From positions 1,086,632-1,150,631 of the forward strand of contig HG799464.1 in NCBI GenBank assembly GCA_000531095.1: a stretch of DNA of 64,000 bases, given 5' to 3'. Below, piece after piece: positions 46,293-56,500 of this stretch. Source of the stretch: Gemmata massiliana (GTDB lineage Bacteria > Planctomycetota > Planctomycetia > Gemmatales > Gemmataceae). The position numbers were made by a program, and so were the translations under genes. Below the pieces are notes generated by a model. It was not told the origin of the DNA. It saw only the letters and a list, made by a program, of their open reading frames with translations, and searched no databases. How positions within the stretch are numbered: position 1 is the first letter of the stretch; each line of letters opens with the position of its first letter.

Positions 46293-47590
46293 CCGAACTC
46301 GCGACCTGGCTGAATGCGAACTCACTGGCCCTGTGGACAATCGCCGTCGGCGCGCTGTGTAACGTGTCGTGCGCGATCCTCGGCTGCTACCTGGTACTAC
46401 GGCGGATGAGCATGCTGGGCGATGCCATCAGCCATTCCGTACTTCCGGGGCTGGCACTCGCGTTCGTTCTCACCGGCAGTATCAGCGGTTGGGGGATGGT
46501 CGTGGGCGCAGCCGCACTCGGCGTGCTCACGGCGTTCCTCACACAACTCATCGCCAAACTCGCCGACGTGCCCGAAGACTCCAGCATGGGCGTGGTCTTC
46601 ACGTCGCTCTTCGCCGTCGGTGTGATCCTTGTCACCCGTGTCGCGTCACAGGCCGACCTCGACCCCGGCTGCGTTCTGTACGGACTCATTGAATTCACCC
46701 CGCTCGATACCGTGTCGCTGTTCGGGCTCGAAGTCCCGCGCACGTTCCGGACGCTCGGGCCGGCGCTCGCCATTACCCTCGGCTTCGTGGCGCTGTTCTG
46801 GAAGGAACTGAAAATTGTTTCGTTCGATCCGGCCCTGGCCCGAGCGATGGGGTTCCGCGTCGGCCTGATTCATTACCTGCTCATGGCGATGGTCGCCGGG
46901 GTCACGGTATCGTCGTTCGAGGCCGTGGGATCGATTCTCGTCATCGCCATGCTGATCGTCCCCGCCGCCACGGCGCACCTGCTCACGGACCGGCTCGCCG
47001 GCATGCTGCTCTGGAGCACAGCCGTCGCGATCCTCTCCGCCGTCTTCGGCTACTGGCTCGCGGCCCGATGGAACACGAGCGTGGCCGGCATGATGGCCGT
47101 GGTCGCGGGCGGGCTGTTCGCCTCTGCGGTTCTCGTCGCCCCGCGCCACGGAATCGTCAGCCAGTTCGTCCGGCGCGCCCGGTTGGCCCTGCGAATTGCG
47201 CGGGAAGACGTCCTCGCGCAGTTGTATCGCGCGGACGAAGCGGCAGTGGGCACTCCCCCACTCGTTGCTGGCCTAACGCCGAGTTTGGCTCGGGTTCAAC
47301 TGCGGCGCTTCGGACAGATCGAGCGGGCCGAGAGTGGTTGGAAGCTAACGCCAACTGGCCGCACGGCGGCGGCTGAATTAGTTCGCAGCCACCGCCTTTG
47401 GGAGAGCTTCCTGACTACCCGACTGGACCTTCCCGCCGACCACGTCCACCCTTCGGCCGAGCGGATGGAGCACTACATCGACCACGCTCTTCAAGAGCAG
47501 ATTGCTGCGGACCTGGCCGACCCCCGGAGCGATCCGCACGGGCGCCCGATCCCTCCTTCACCCGCTCAACCACAACCGCCGGGTGCGTGA
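46289..47590 (+). CDS. Second metal ABC importer permease fused to a DtxR-like domain
   Basis: The 433-residue product has an ABC-3 permease domain in ~1-285 (GDAISHSVLPGLALAF, SFDPALARAMGF). A C-terminal DtxR-like region follows, with winged helix, LTPTGRTAAAELVRSHRLWE and the metal/dimerisation-domain signatures VHPSAERMEHYI and DPHGRPIP. These match MntR/IdeR-type repressors, so the membrane subunit may sense metal. The ATG at 46289 overlaps the upstream stop, and its own stop overlaps the regulator's GTG. Confidence 0.9.
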   Translation: MTELATWLNANSLALWTIAVGALCNVSCAILGCYLVLRRMSMLGDAISHSVLPGLALAFVLTGSISGWGMVVGAAALGVLTAFLTQLIAKLADVPEDSSMGVVFTSLFAVGVILVTRVASQADLDPGCVLYGLIEFTPLDTVSLFGLEVPRTFRTLGPALAITLGFVALFWKELKIVSFDPALARAMGFRVGLIHYLLMAMVAGVTVSSFEAVGSILVIAMLIVPAATAHLLTDRLAGMLLWSTAVAILSAVFGYWLAARWNTSVAGMMAVVAGGLFASAVLVAPRHGIVSQFVRRARLALRIAREDVLAQLYRADEAAVGTPPLVAGLTPSLARVQLRRFGQIERAESGWKLTPTGRTAAAELVRSHRLWESFLTTRLDLPADHVHPSAERMEHYIDHALQEQIAADLADPRSDPHGRPIPPSPAQPQPPGA

Positions 47591-47982
47591 CCGTGCTGAC
47601 TCGCGACCAGGTGCTTCGCGCCGTACACAATTGCCAACTCCACTCGCCCGACGGCACCGCCCGCACGTCCGACCTCGCGCAGCGCCTGGGGATCAAGGGG
47701 CCGAGCGCGACGGCCCGGGTTCAGGAGTTGGCCGCAGCGGGTCTGGTTCGGTACGCACCGAGACTGGGCGCCGTGTTGACCGAGGAGGGAGAACGTCAGG
47801 CGCAGGAAGCCTTCGGAAAGCTCAGGTGCATCGAACGCTTCCTGGAGGCCGTGTTCAACCTTCAGCCGGAAGTCTGCGGGGTCGAAGCCGAGCACCTGTT
47901 GCGACACATCAGCGCGGTCGTCATGGAAGCCATCACCAAACACGTGGGATCCTGCGATGCGAATCGGGTCGGTGGCAGTTGA
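47587..47982 (+). CDS. DtxR/MntR-like metal-dependent regulator
   Basis: The 131-residue product has an N-terminal winged helix (TSDLAQRLGIKGPSATARVQ, then LAAAGLVRYAP) and a dimerisation region with VCGVEAEHLLRHISAVVMEAI, where Cys/Glu/His ligands would lie. It is the last gene of the importer operon and starts at GTG 47587, overlapping the permease stop. It should repress the operon when metal is plentiful, probably at the repeats near 43217-43249. It lacks an SH3-like domain. Confidence 0.88.
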   Translation: MTVLTRDQVLRAVHNCQLHSPDGTARTSDLAQRLGIKGPSATARVQELAAAGLVRYAPRLGAVLTEEGERQAQEAFGKLRCIERFLEAVFNLQPEVCGVEAEHLLRHISAVVMEAITKHVGSCDANRVGGS

Positions 47983-48010
47983 CTCTCAACCGCCACCGGG
48001 ATTCGTCGCG

Positions 48011-49078
48011 TTAATATTTCACGGCAAAACCGGCCCCTAAAAAGTAATCGTCCGCACTTTGACTCAAGCCCTTTCCGGCCCGAATGTCGAGCTGAAAAAG
48101 TGGGGTGATTTTGTAAGTGAACCCGCCGTTGACGTAGTGCTGTGCACTCGTCCCTGGTGCAGTGGCCCCACTGGGGAAGAACGCGAACCACTCGGTATAC
48201 GCACCGAGTTTCTCGGTCAGCGCGTAGCCGACCGTCACGGACTGAGCCAGTTCGAGGTACGTGTGACCGTTGTCGTCGACCGTCGTGTTCCCCTGGGTGC
48301 TCGCACCGACCGAGAGGAAGTCATTCACCTCCCACGAGTAGAGGCAATTCAGGCCCGGGAGCGTTTTCCCCGCTGTCAGCCTCTTGGGGCCTGTGGGTAC
48401 TGTCGTCTGGAGGACGAGTGCGATTTCCGGCAGATATTTCTTCTGCTCAGTTAGCCCCAACTTCGCGCCGAGGTACAGATCCTCGCCGCCATTCACGCTG
48501 AACACTCCGCCGTCGGCTCCAAGGGCTCGGGTGTTCGAGAAATTCTGACCGATGCGGAACTCGAACCACTCGGCGAACATCCCGACGCGCAGCAGTGCCT
48601 CGGGGTAGGAATGGGAGTTCTGAATTCCGGCGTCGCGGTTCCGGCTGTAGGTGTAACCGGCCTCCAGTTGAATGCGGTTCTTGCCGACCGTACTGCTGGA
48701 CTCGGTGAAGTCGGGACGGTCGGTCACGATCGTATCTTTTTCCTCAGCTTTTGAGTCCGTTTTGGGCTGACTGCCATTCGGCGTATCTTCGTTATTGACG
48801 GATTTTCCCACGTCCTTTCTGTCCTCATCGACCGAGATCTGTTTGGTATCGGAGGTGGTCGGGCTAAGTGGGATTACTACCAGAGGCGCGTCCTTCTTGC
48901 CCACACCTCCGTTCTCCTCAGTTTCCTTCTTATCGTTCTCGTTCTTTGGCCCGACCTCCCAGGAAAAGAGTGTCTTGGCAGATTTCTCTTTTGGACCACA
49001 GGGTTGGTCCGAGATCGTCGCACAACCCGATCCCATGATTAGAACCAGCGCACACAAGAAAAGAACCTTACACATCAA
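48011..49078 (-). CDS. Outer-membrane beta-barrel lipoprotein (MetA-like)
   Basis: The 355-residue product has a lipoprotein signal (LVLIMGSGC, Cys ~19) and a Lys/Asp/Glu-rich linker to ~115. A beta-barrel region starting TDRPDFTESSSTVG, with RIQLEAGYTYSR and FRIGQNFSNT, ends in FAVKY, an aromatic C-terminus typical of outer-membrane barrels. This is the transporter-like family related to MetA of phenol degradation, common in planctomycetes. Its substrate is unknown. It is convergent with the metal importer operon. Confidence 0.78.
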   Translation of the reverse strand: MMCKVLFLCALVLIMGSGCATISDQPCGPKEKSAKTLFSWEVGPKNENDKKETEENGGVGKKDAPLVVIPLSPTTSDTKQISVDEDRKDVGKSVNNEDTPNGSQPKTDSKAEEKDTIVTDRPDFTESSSTVGKNRIQLEAGYTYSRNRDAGIQNSHSYPEALLRVGMFAEWFEFRIGQNFSNTRALGADGGVFSVNGGEDLYLGAKLGLTEQKKYLPEIALVLQTTVPTGPKRLTAGKTLPGLNCLYSWEVNDFLSVGASTQGNTTVDDNGHTYLELAQSVTVGYALTEKLGAYTEWFAFFPSGATAPGTSAQHYVNGGFTYKITPLFQLDIRAGKGLSQSADDYFLGAGFAVKY

Positions 49079-49694
49079 CCGTCCTCAGCGAATGATCCAG
49101 ATTGCGCACCAGTTCATGGCAGCACTCCTGTTAAAAGCGGTATCGAGAAGTGAGTCGCACTTAGTTCCGCCTAATTGAGATTTCTCCGGAGCGTCGTGAT
49201 GCCGCGCTTTCGCCCATCCTCTAGGGGCGCGCGAAACAAGACAGCCGTGCTCGGCTCATAACCGGTACGCGGATGACGTGCTTCGACAAGAAGTAGTGCC
49301 GATGGATGTTTAACCACCTAATCCCGATTGCTAGCGACTGCTTCAATTGAATTGATCCGATCTCCCTCATCTTTATGGCCGCTTCGGACCGACTAAAAGT
49401 AATGGCTAGTTTCACAAAGCACCCCGCCACTTCTGGTGTGTAGGAGCAGGCGGTAGCAACGTTCATCTCGGTTTGGAGTGGCGGCGCTACTGTGTGGCGC
49501 GCGCCAGATTACTGCTCTTTTTGAAACTGGCCGGCATGGGCGCTCTCGTTTGCAATTCTTGAAGGGCGCTGAGAAGAAGCAAAATTGCGATAGTCCTAAA
49601 TAGGCCCAGAGCTGCTGAGACTCGGATTGCCCAATCAAGGCGCGCTCGGTATCATTCTTAATCGCCGCCTGACTCGAAGATCGTCGAGAGCCAA
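49079..49694. other. Intergenic region without a supported gene
   Basis: Short frames here look non-coding: no ribosome-binding sites, no family resemblance. The region lies between divergent genes and should hold promoters for the outer-membrane protein (minus) and the second efflux operon (plus). Confidence 0.4.
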
Positions 49695-50165
49695 ATGTTT
49701 CGCGCGGTTGTCACGTTCCTGGTCACGTTGCCGATGCTAATGCCCCCGGGTATGTGCATTTGCCAGCTCGTGCCTATTGGGAACGTTTCGACACCGCAGT
49801 CTCTCGCAAATCGTCAGCGAAACTCGATCACCCACTCGGAAGAGCGAACCGACTGTCGCTGCGATACCTGCGTCGCACGGGTTGCTCGCGGGGCCCGAGT
49901 TACTGATCCGGCAGAGCCCGAATCACACAAGCTCCCGACTCCGCTCGCACCCGACAACCATCCGCCCGGTTGCCCGGCCGCTCTCGGAAATGTGCCGACC
50001 AAAATGGCGGCCCCTGCCGTCACCGTCGGACTCGAGGCGCACGCGATCGTCTGCTTCGTCACTCTCGTCGATGCGACTCCCGTAGTGGTACGCACCTGCG
50101 ACCGCGTTTGTAAGCTGACTAGCTCACCACCTCTATTCATCACGCACTGCACGCTGCTGATCTGA
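49695..50165 (+). CDS. Secreted Cys/His-rich leader protein of the second efflux operon
   Basis: The 156-residue product has a signal peptide with the core VVTFLVTLPMLMPPG followed by C-x-C. A central cluster (DCRCDTCVA, then HPPGCPAAL) and a C-terminal hydrophobic half with CDRVCKL and a final THCTLLI follow. The order of elements matches the proteins at 744, 58778 and 60838: signal peptide, C-x-C, P/H-rich CP segment, hydrophobic end. It stands immediately before an adaptor gene. A periplasmic metal-buffering or sensing role is inferred. Confidence 0.6.
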   Translation: MFRAVVTFLVTLPMLMPPGMCICQLVPIGNVSTPQSLANRQRNSITHSEERTDCRCDTCVARVARGARVTDPAEPESHKLPTPLAPDNHPPGCPAALGNVPTKMAAPAVTVGLEAHAIVCFVTLVDATPVVVRTCDRVCKLTSSPPLFITHCTLLI

Positions 50166-50315
50166 TCGTATTCTCATTTCCACTTGTGCGGCCGGCTGAT
50201 CTTCTTGCCGGTTAAGCGCATCTACATTTACCGTCCGCGGCGTTGCCGAGTAGCGGCACGTCGGGCGAAATCTTGGCTCACTCTCACTATTAGTTCTCGG
50301 AACGAGGACACCCTT

Positions 50316-51725
50316 ATGGGCACTGCGGCCTCGCGTGCGAACGATCGCGCGCACCCAATCTGCTTAGGTTCAAGTGGCGGACTTCACTGGGTTGTTCGCA
50401 CACTCCCGACTGTACTCATTCTCGGCGCGCTCGCCGGCGTCGCTTACTGGGGGCACCGCAGTGGTTGGGCGTTCTCTACCAAGGCGCCGCGGGGCGCGGT
50501 GTCACAGAGCGAGGGCCAACCGGAGCCCCGACCGGTACTGCGGTTCAGTCCCGCATCCCCCGGAGAAGGCCCCCTTTTCAGCGGGCAGAGCGCTCGCATT
50601 GAGTTCGCTTCGGCCGATGAAGCCAACGCGCTCGGCATCGACATCAATTTGGTCTGGCCGACTCCGCTCACGGAGCAAGTAAGCACTCCTGGAGAAGTGA
50701 GCTTTGATTCGAACCGCATCGCGCACTTGTCCGCGAAGGCCAAAGGAGTGGCGCGACGAGTGTTCAAAGCTGCCGGCGATTCGGTTCGCGCCGGCGAGCT
50801 AATCGCACTCATCGAGTCACCCGACCTCGGCCGGGCCAAGGCCGAGCTCCAACACGCCCTTGTGCAATCAAAGCTTAAGGAGAAAACCCGGGACGACTTA
50901 TCCGGGGCACAAGCAGCGGTCTCACCGGCTCAACTTCGTGAAGTCGAGGCAGCGGTCAAAGAGGCTTCGGTGCGGTTGATCGAGGCGACCCAAGAGCTCA
51001 CCAATCTGGGATTTCAGGTGAAGGTGGAAGATTACCGCTCTCTCGCACCCACCGATGTGGTGAAGCGGCTGCGGTACTTGGGAGTTGAAGACGCCGTCAC
51101 CGGAGCGGACAAGGACGTGCTGCCCGCGAACCTGCTCCCCATTCGCGCGCCCTTCGCGGGCGTATTGCTCTCGGCTGACGCGGTGACGGGAGAGGTGATC
51201 GAAGGCGGAAAGCCTCTCTTCACCCTCGTGGACCCGACCCGCGTGTGGATCACCCTTCATCTGGGCGCGCAGGAAGTGCAGGGGATATCGATCGGTCAGA
51301 AGGTGTTCTTTCGACCGGACGGCAGCGCGCACGAACATTCGGCGGCGGTGACGTGGCTCGGAACTGCGGCCGACGAAATTACCCGTACCGTGGCGGTGCG
51401 GGCCGAGGCAGAAAATTCTAACGGAGTCCTGCGAGCCTCGACTCTCGGGAAAGGGCGGGTGATTCTTCGCGAGCAGCCAAAGGCCCTCGTCGTCCCGCAC
51501 GAAGCGGTGCAGGTCTTCCGCGGCCAACCGGTCGTGTTCGTTCGGGACGCGGATTTCATGAAACCGTCCGGTCCCAAAACGTTCCACGTCCGTTCGGTCC
51601 GAACCGGCGGACGAGACGATCGCAACACCGAGATCCTTGCTGGGGTCTCATCGGGGGAAGTCGTTGCGACTAAAGGGGGCGCGGCGCTTCTAAGCGTGCT
51701 CACACAAGCGATTGCAAACCGCTGA
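50316..51725 (+). CDS. RND efflux periplasmic adaptor (CzcB-like), first of two
   Basis: The 469-residue membrane-fusion protein has an N-terminal anchor (VVRTLPTVLILGALAGVAYW, ~28-47). Barrel-sandwich halves (PGEVSFDSNRIAHLSAKAKG and LLPIRAPFAGVLLSADAV) flank a helical hairpin (~170-260). Beta-barrel and membrane-proximal domains end in LAGVSSGEVVATKG. The ATG at 50316 follows GAGGA. No heavy-metal-binding domain is present. It is followed 35 bp later by a second, related adaptor; together they would serve the CzcA-type pump. Confidence 0.87.
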   Translation: MGTAASRANDRAHPICLGSSGGLHWVVRTLPTVLILGALAGVAYWGHRSGWAFSTKAPRGAVSQSEGQPEPRPVLRFSPASPGEGPLFSGQSARIEFASADEANALGIDINLVWPTPLTEQVSTPGEVSFDSNRIAHLSAKAKGVARRVFKAAGDSVRAGELIALIESPDLGRAKAELQHALVQSKLKEKTRDDLSGAQAAVSPAQLREVEAAVKEASVRLIEATQELTNLGFQVKVEDYRSLAPTDVVKRLRYLGVEDAVTGADKDVLPANLLPIRAPFAGVLLSADAVTGEVIEGGKPLFTLVDPTRVWITLHLGAQEVQGISIGQKVFFRPDGSAHEHSAAVTWLGTAADEITRTVAVRAEAENSNGVLRASTLGKGRVILREQPKALVVPHEAVQVFRGQPVVFVRDADFMKPSGPKTFHVRSVRTGGRDDRNTEILAGVSSGEVVATKGGAALLSVLTQAIANR

Positions 51726-51760
51726 TCTGGACATCCGTTGGACTCACAGGGGAAACTCCC

Positions 51761-53458
51761 ATGTCCATTGTTTTTGAGTCAGTCGAGAAACTGAGCCCGT
51801 CCGTCGCGCCCCCCGTGTCGCTCGTAGCCCCCGCTCCGGCTACGAGGACAGCTCGATCACGGTTCCGTCGGATCCTCGGGCACGTTTGCGCGATCGCCAT
51901 TACGGCCGGGTGCGTAACCGGGTTCGTTGCCGTCGGCCGAGCAAACGGGTTGAAACTTCCGAAGGTAGCGGAATTCGGTGGCGATCCGGAAGCGAAAGTA
52001 GATGACTGGTGTACCGAGCACGGCGTTCCAGACTCCGAATGCGTGGAGTGCCACCCGCGCCTCTTGCCCCGTTCTTCCGGGAGCGGTCACTCGGCCGCAA
52101 AACGAGGTGAGTGGTGCCAAGAACACGGCGTTCACGTGTGCCCACTCTGCCGCCCCGATGTCGCCCAACTCGCTCACGTGCCGGAGGTCACCGAGACCGA
52201 CCGAGATCGTGCCAATCGAGCTCTCGCATTTACCCCGAGGGCCGAAAATGATCCGAAGTGTCAGAAGCACCAGCGCCGAGTTCAACTCGCTTCCGAGGAA
52301 CTGGTGCCCCGGCTCGGGCTGCGATTTGGTCCGGCTGCTCTCGGTCCCGTAACTGAAACCGTTACCGCCCCCGGGGAAGTTACCTATGACCCGACTTGCG
52401 TGGCTCGCGTATCACCACGGGCGGCCGGAACCGTTTGGCGGGTGGAGCGGCAACTGGGTGACAAGGTCCGGCGCGGCGATGTCCTTGCCCTCGTTGATTC
52501 GGCCGAAGTGGGAAAGGTGAAAGCAGAGTTCCTGCGGAGCCTCGTTCAAGTCGAGTTGCGCCGCGAGACGCTCGAAAAGCTCCGGCCCATGTCGGGCACG
52601 TCGGTCCCGGGAAAGGTTGTGCAGGCAGCCGAGGCCGCAGTAGAGGAGGCCGAGGTGCGCCTCCTTGCGGCCGAGGAATCTCTCACGAATTTCGGTATGC
52701 CCATTCGGGCCGAAGACGTCCGGGGGCTCGCGCCCGCAGAACTTGCCAAGCGCGTGCAGTTCCTCGGCCTTCCCGCCGCCCTCGCCCGCGAACTCGCAGA
52801 CCGCACGGCATCGAGCAACCTACTCGCAGTGACCGCCCCGCTCGACGGCGAAGTGGTCTCGCGCTCGGCCGCAAAGGACGAAGCGGCGGACCAAAGCCGC
52901 CCCTTGTTCGTCGTGGCCGACACGCTCCGGATGCGCCTCACGCTCCGGGTCCGCCCGGAAGACGTTGACCGCGTTAAACCCGGTCTCCCGGTCCGCTTTC
53001 TCCATTCGGGTCACACGGGTTCGACCGCCTGGGATCTCGGCACTGTTGCCTGGGTCAGCCCGGCCGCGGACGAAAAGACGAGAACCATACCCGTCCGGGT
53101 TGACCTCCCGAACGCCTCCGGCCGGCACCGTGCGAACACGTACGGGACAGCCGAAGTGTTACTACGCAAGGAGCCACAGGCGGTACTCGTCCCTTCGAGC
53201 GCCGTCCACTGGGAAGGGTGCTGCCACGTCGTGTTCGTCAGGGACAAGGACTACGCGAAACCAGACTCACCGAAGGTCTTCCACGTTCGCACCGTTCGAC
53301 CCGGCGTGGTCGTTCAGTCCGCAGAAGGCCCAATGACCGAGATCGCTGCGGGGCTTTTGCCCGGAGAGATCGTTGCGAACGTGGGTAGCGGTGTTCTGCG
53401 TTCGGAGTTGCTGAAGAACAATCTCGGCGAAGGGTGCGCGTGCTGCTCCGGTAAGTAG
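51761..53458 (+). CDS. RND efflux periplasmic adaptor with N-terminal Cys/His domain
   Basis: The 565-residue adaptor is a paralogue of the preceding gene product. After the membrane anchor (~38-60) it has two copies of a WC-x-EHGV...C-x2-C motif (DDWCTEHGVPDSECVECHP at ~83 and GEWCQEHGVHVCPLCRP at ~118), then KCQKHQ, a candidate metal-binding region. The usual adaptor domains follow, and the C-terminus ends CACCSGK. The same WC-x-EH motif appears in the small lipoprotein at 56781. It probably receives metal for the CzcA pump encoded 43 bp downstream. Confidence 0.88.
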   Translation: MSIVFESVEKLSPSVAPPVSLVAPAPATRTARSRFRRILGHVCAIAITAGCVTGFVAVGRANGLKLPKVAEFGGDPEAKVDDWCTEHGVPDSECVECHPRLLPRSSGSGHSAAKRGEWCQEHGVHVCPLCRPDVAQLAHVPEVTETDRDRANRALAFTPRAENDPKCQKHQRRVQLASEELVPRLGLRFGPAALGPVTETVTAPGEVTYDPTCVARVSPRAAGTVWRVERQLGDKVRRGDVLALVDSAEVGKVKAEFLRSLVQVELRRETLEKLRPMSGTSVPGKVVQAAEAAVEEAEVRLLAAEESLTNFGMPIRAEDVRGLAPAELAKRVQFLGLPAALARELADRTASSNLLAVTAPLDGEVVSRSAAKDEAADQSRPLFVVADTLRMRLTLRVRPEDVDRVKPGLPVRFLHSGHTGSTAWDLGTVAWVSPAADEKTRTIPVRVDLPNASGRHRANTYGTAEVLLRKEPQAVLVPSSAVHWEGCCHVVFVRDKDYAKPDSPKVFHVRTVRPGVVVQSAEGPMTEIAAGLLPGEIVANVGSGVLRSELLKNNLGEGCACCSGK

Positions 53459-53501
53459 GGGCTCGGCAGATACACAGCGGTTACCGGCAAGGAGTTTCTT
53501 A

Positions 53502-56500
53502 GTGCTGAACTGGGTTATCGAAGTAGCGCTCAAGCACCGCTTACTGGTCGTCTTGGGTGCCATCGCGTTCGCGGCGGCGGGCGCGTACGCGCTTTCCTCG
53601 CTCGACGTGGATGCGTTTCCGGACACGACACCGGTCCAGGTTCAGATCAACACCACCGCTGCGGCCCTGGGCCCAGAGGAGGTCGAGCGCCAGCTCACCT
53701 TCCCGGTCGAGCAGGCCCTCTCCGGCCTCCCGCGCGTGCACTCGATGCGCTCCGTGTCCAAGTTCGGGCTCTCCCAGGTGGTCGTCACGTTCGCCGACGG
53801 GACCGACATTTACCTCGCGCGCCAACTGGTCACCGAGCGGCTAAACGCGGTCGAGTTGCCAACGGGTGTCGAGCGCCCGAAACTCGGGCCGGTGGCGACG
53901 GGGCTCGGCGAAGTGCTCCATTACACGGTGAGCGTGAAGAACTGGGACTACGTGAGCGCGCCGGAGGAGCAGCGGCACCAGAAGCTAACGTACGTGCGCA
54001 CCGTCCAGGACTGGGTGATTCGACCGGCGCTGAGAACCGTCCCCGGCGTGGCCGAGGTCAACTCCTGGGGCGGGTACGAGAAGCAGTACCAGGTGCGGAT
54101 CGACCCCGAGCGGGTTCTGAAGCACGGGCTCACGTTCGCCGAAGTGATCGACGCGCTTGAAAAGAACAACCAGAACGTCGGCGGCGGGGGGATCCGCCAG
54201 AACAACCAGTTCGTGCTCGTCCACGGGCTCGGCCGCACGATCAACGAGGAGCAGATCCGGGGCGTCGTGGTAGCGGCCAAGGACGGCGTGCCGGTCAGGG
54301 TGCGGGACGTGGCCGAGGTCGAAATCGGGAACGAGATCCCGCGCGGGGCCGTAACCGCCCAGGGCCAGGGAGAAGCGGTTCTCGGGTTGTGCTTCATGAC
54401 GATGGGCGAGAACAGCAAGGTCGTCACCGCGGCCCTTAAGAAAAAGCTCGAAGAGGTCCGTCCCACGCTCCCCGCGGACGTTGAGGTGACCGTCGTCTAC
54501 GACCGTACGGAACTCGTCGACGTGGTCATCGACACCACCCGCACGAACCTGTTCGAGGGCGGGTTGCTCGTCATCGCCGTGCTGTTCGGGTTCCTCGGAA
54601 ACTTGCGGGCCGCGGCCATTGTCGCACTCGCTATCCCGCTCTCGATGCTCTTCGCGTTCTCCGGCATGTGGCGGTTCGGGATCGCCGCGAGCCTGCTCTC
54701 ACTCGGCGCGATCGATTTCGGAATGGTCGTCGACAGCTCGGTGGTGATGGTCGAGAACTGCGTGCGCCACATCGCACACGGGGACCTGCGCAGCCGGTCC
54801 AAGGTCGAGGTGGTGCGCGACGCCGCCGTTGAGGTGCGCAAGCCGACGCTCTTCGGCGAGCTCATCATCATGATCGTGTACCTTCCGATTCTCACCCTCG
54901 AAGGGATCGAGGGAAAGCTGTTTCGGCCGATGGCGCTCACCGTCATCTTCGCCCTCTTGGGGTCGATGGTACTGTCGATGACGTTCATGCCGGTATTGGC
55001 GAGCCTGGTACTCCCGCGCCGGATCTCGGAGCGCGAGCCGCTCCCGATGAGAATCGCGCTCGCGCTGTACCGCCCGGTCCTGCGGTTCAGCATGAACTAC
55101 CCGCTTCCGATCGTGGCCTTCGCTGCCTGCGCGCTAGCGGTAGCGTTCGGGCTCGTCGCACCGTATCTCGGTTCCGAGTTCGTGCCGAAGCTGTCCGAAG
55201 GGGCGGTCACGGTGAACGTAATCCGGCTCGCTGGGACCGATTTGGGGGAGTCGAACGCCGGTAATACGGCACTCGAGCGGATGCTCCTCGAGAAGTTCCC
55301 CGACGAGGTCAAAAACGTCTGGAGCCGGGTCGGAACGGCCGAGGTGGCAACGGACCCAATGGGGATCGAGCTCACCGACCTGTTCATCACTTTGCGGCCC
55401 CGCGAGCGGTGGAGCAAGGCCCGGACCCAGGCCGAGCTAACGCTCCTCATTGAGCACGAGATGCGGAAATTCCCCGGACAAAAGCTCGCGTTCTCTCAGC
55501 CCATTGAGATGCGCGTGAACGAGATGGTCTCGGGCGTGCGGTCCGATCTGGCGGTCAAACTCTACGGGGATGATTTCGACGTACTCGTCAAGGAAGCGGC
55601 CCGGATCGAAACGGCTTTGAAGTCAATCGACGGGAGCGCCGACGTCACCGCTGAACAAGTTACCGGGCAGCCGGTCCTTCAGGTCCACATTCGCCAGGAT
55701 GAGATCGCGCGCTACGGTGTCGCGGCCCGAACCGTTCTCGACCTGGTCCGTGCGATCGGCACGCTTGGTGTCGGTGAAGTTACCGAGGGGCAGTTGCGCT
55801 TCCCGCTCGTGGTCAGGTTGCCCGAACGGTGGAGGACCGACCCGGAGGCGATTGGTGCGATCCCTGTGGCGACTCCAGCAGGAGAGCGGGTGCCACTCTC
55901 GCGGCTGGCCGACGTTCGACTCGCCGAGGGGCCGAGCACGATCACCCGCGAGTGGGGCCAGCGGCGGATCACCGTGACCTGCAACATCCGCGGCCGCGAC
56001 ATGGGAACGTTCGTCGGGGAGGCACGCGAAAAATTGCGCTCCATCGAAGCAGGGCTCCCCAAGGGGCGCTACCGGATCGAGATCGGCGGGCAGTTCGAGA
56101 ACTACGAGCGGGCCCGGCGTCGGCTCGCGCTCGTGGTGCCCGTGGCCGTGGTGATGATCTTCGTGCTGCTCTACTTCACGTACCACAATCTGGTGGACGC
56201 GCTCCGGGTCTTCACGGGCGTACCGTTCGGTTGGGTCGGGGGCATTCTCGCCCTGTGGCTCAGAGACATGCCCCTTTCGATTTCGGCGATCATTGGGTTC
56301 ATCGCACTGTCGGGCGTCGCGGTCCTCGACGACATGATTCTCGTGAGCTACGTGCGCCAGCTCAGACAACAAGGCGTTCCGGTGCGCGACGCCGTTCGAG
56401 CCGCTTCGCTCACGCGACTCAGACCGGTGCTCATGACGACTCTCGTGGCGAGTCTCGGGTTCCTCCCGATGGCGTTCTCGACCGGTCAGGGGGCCGAGGT

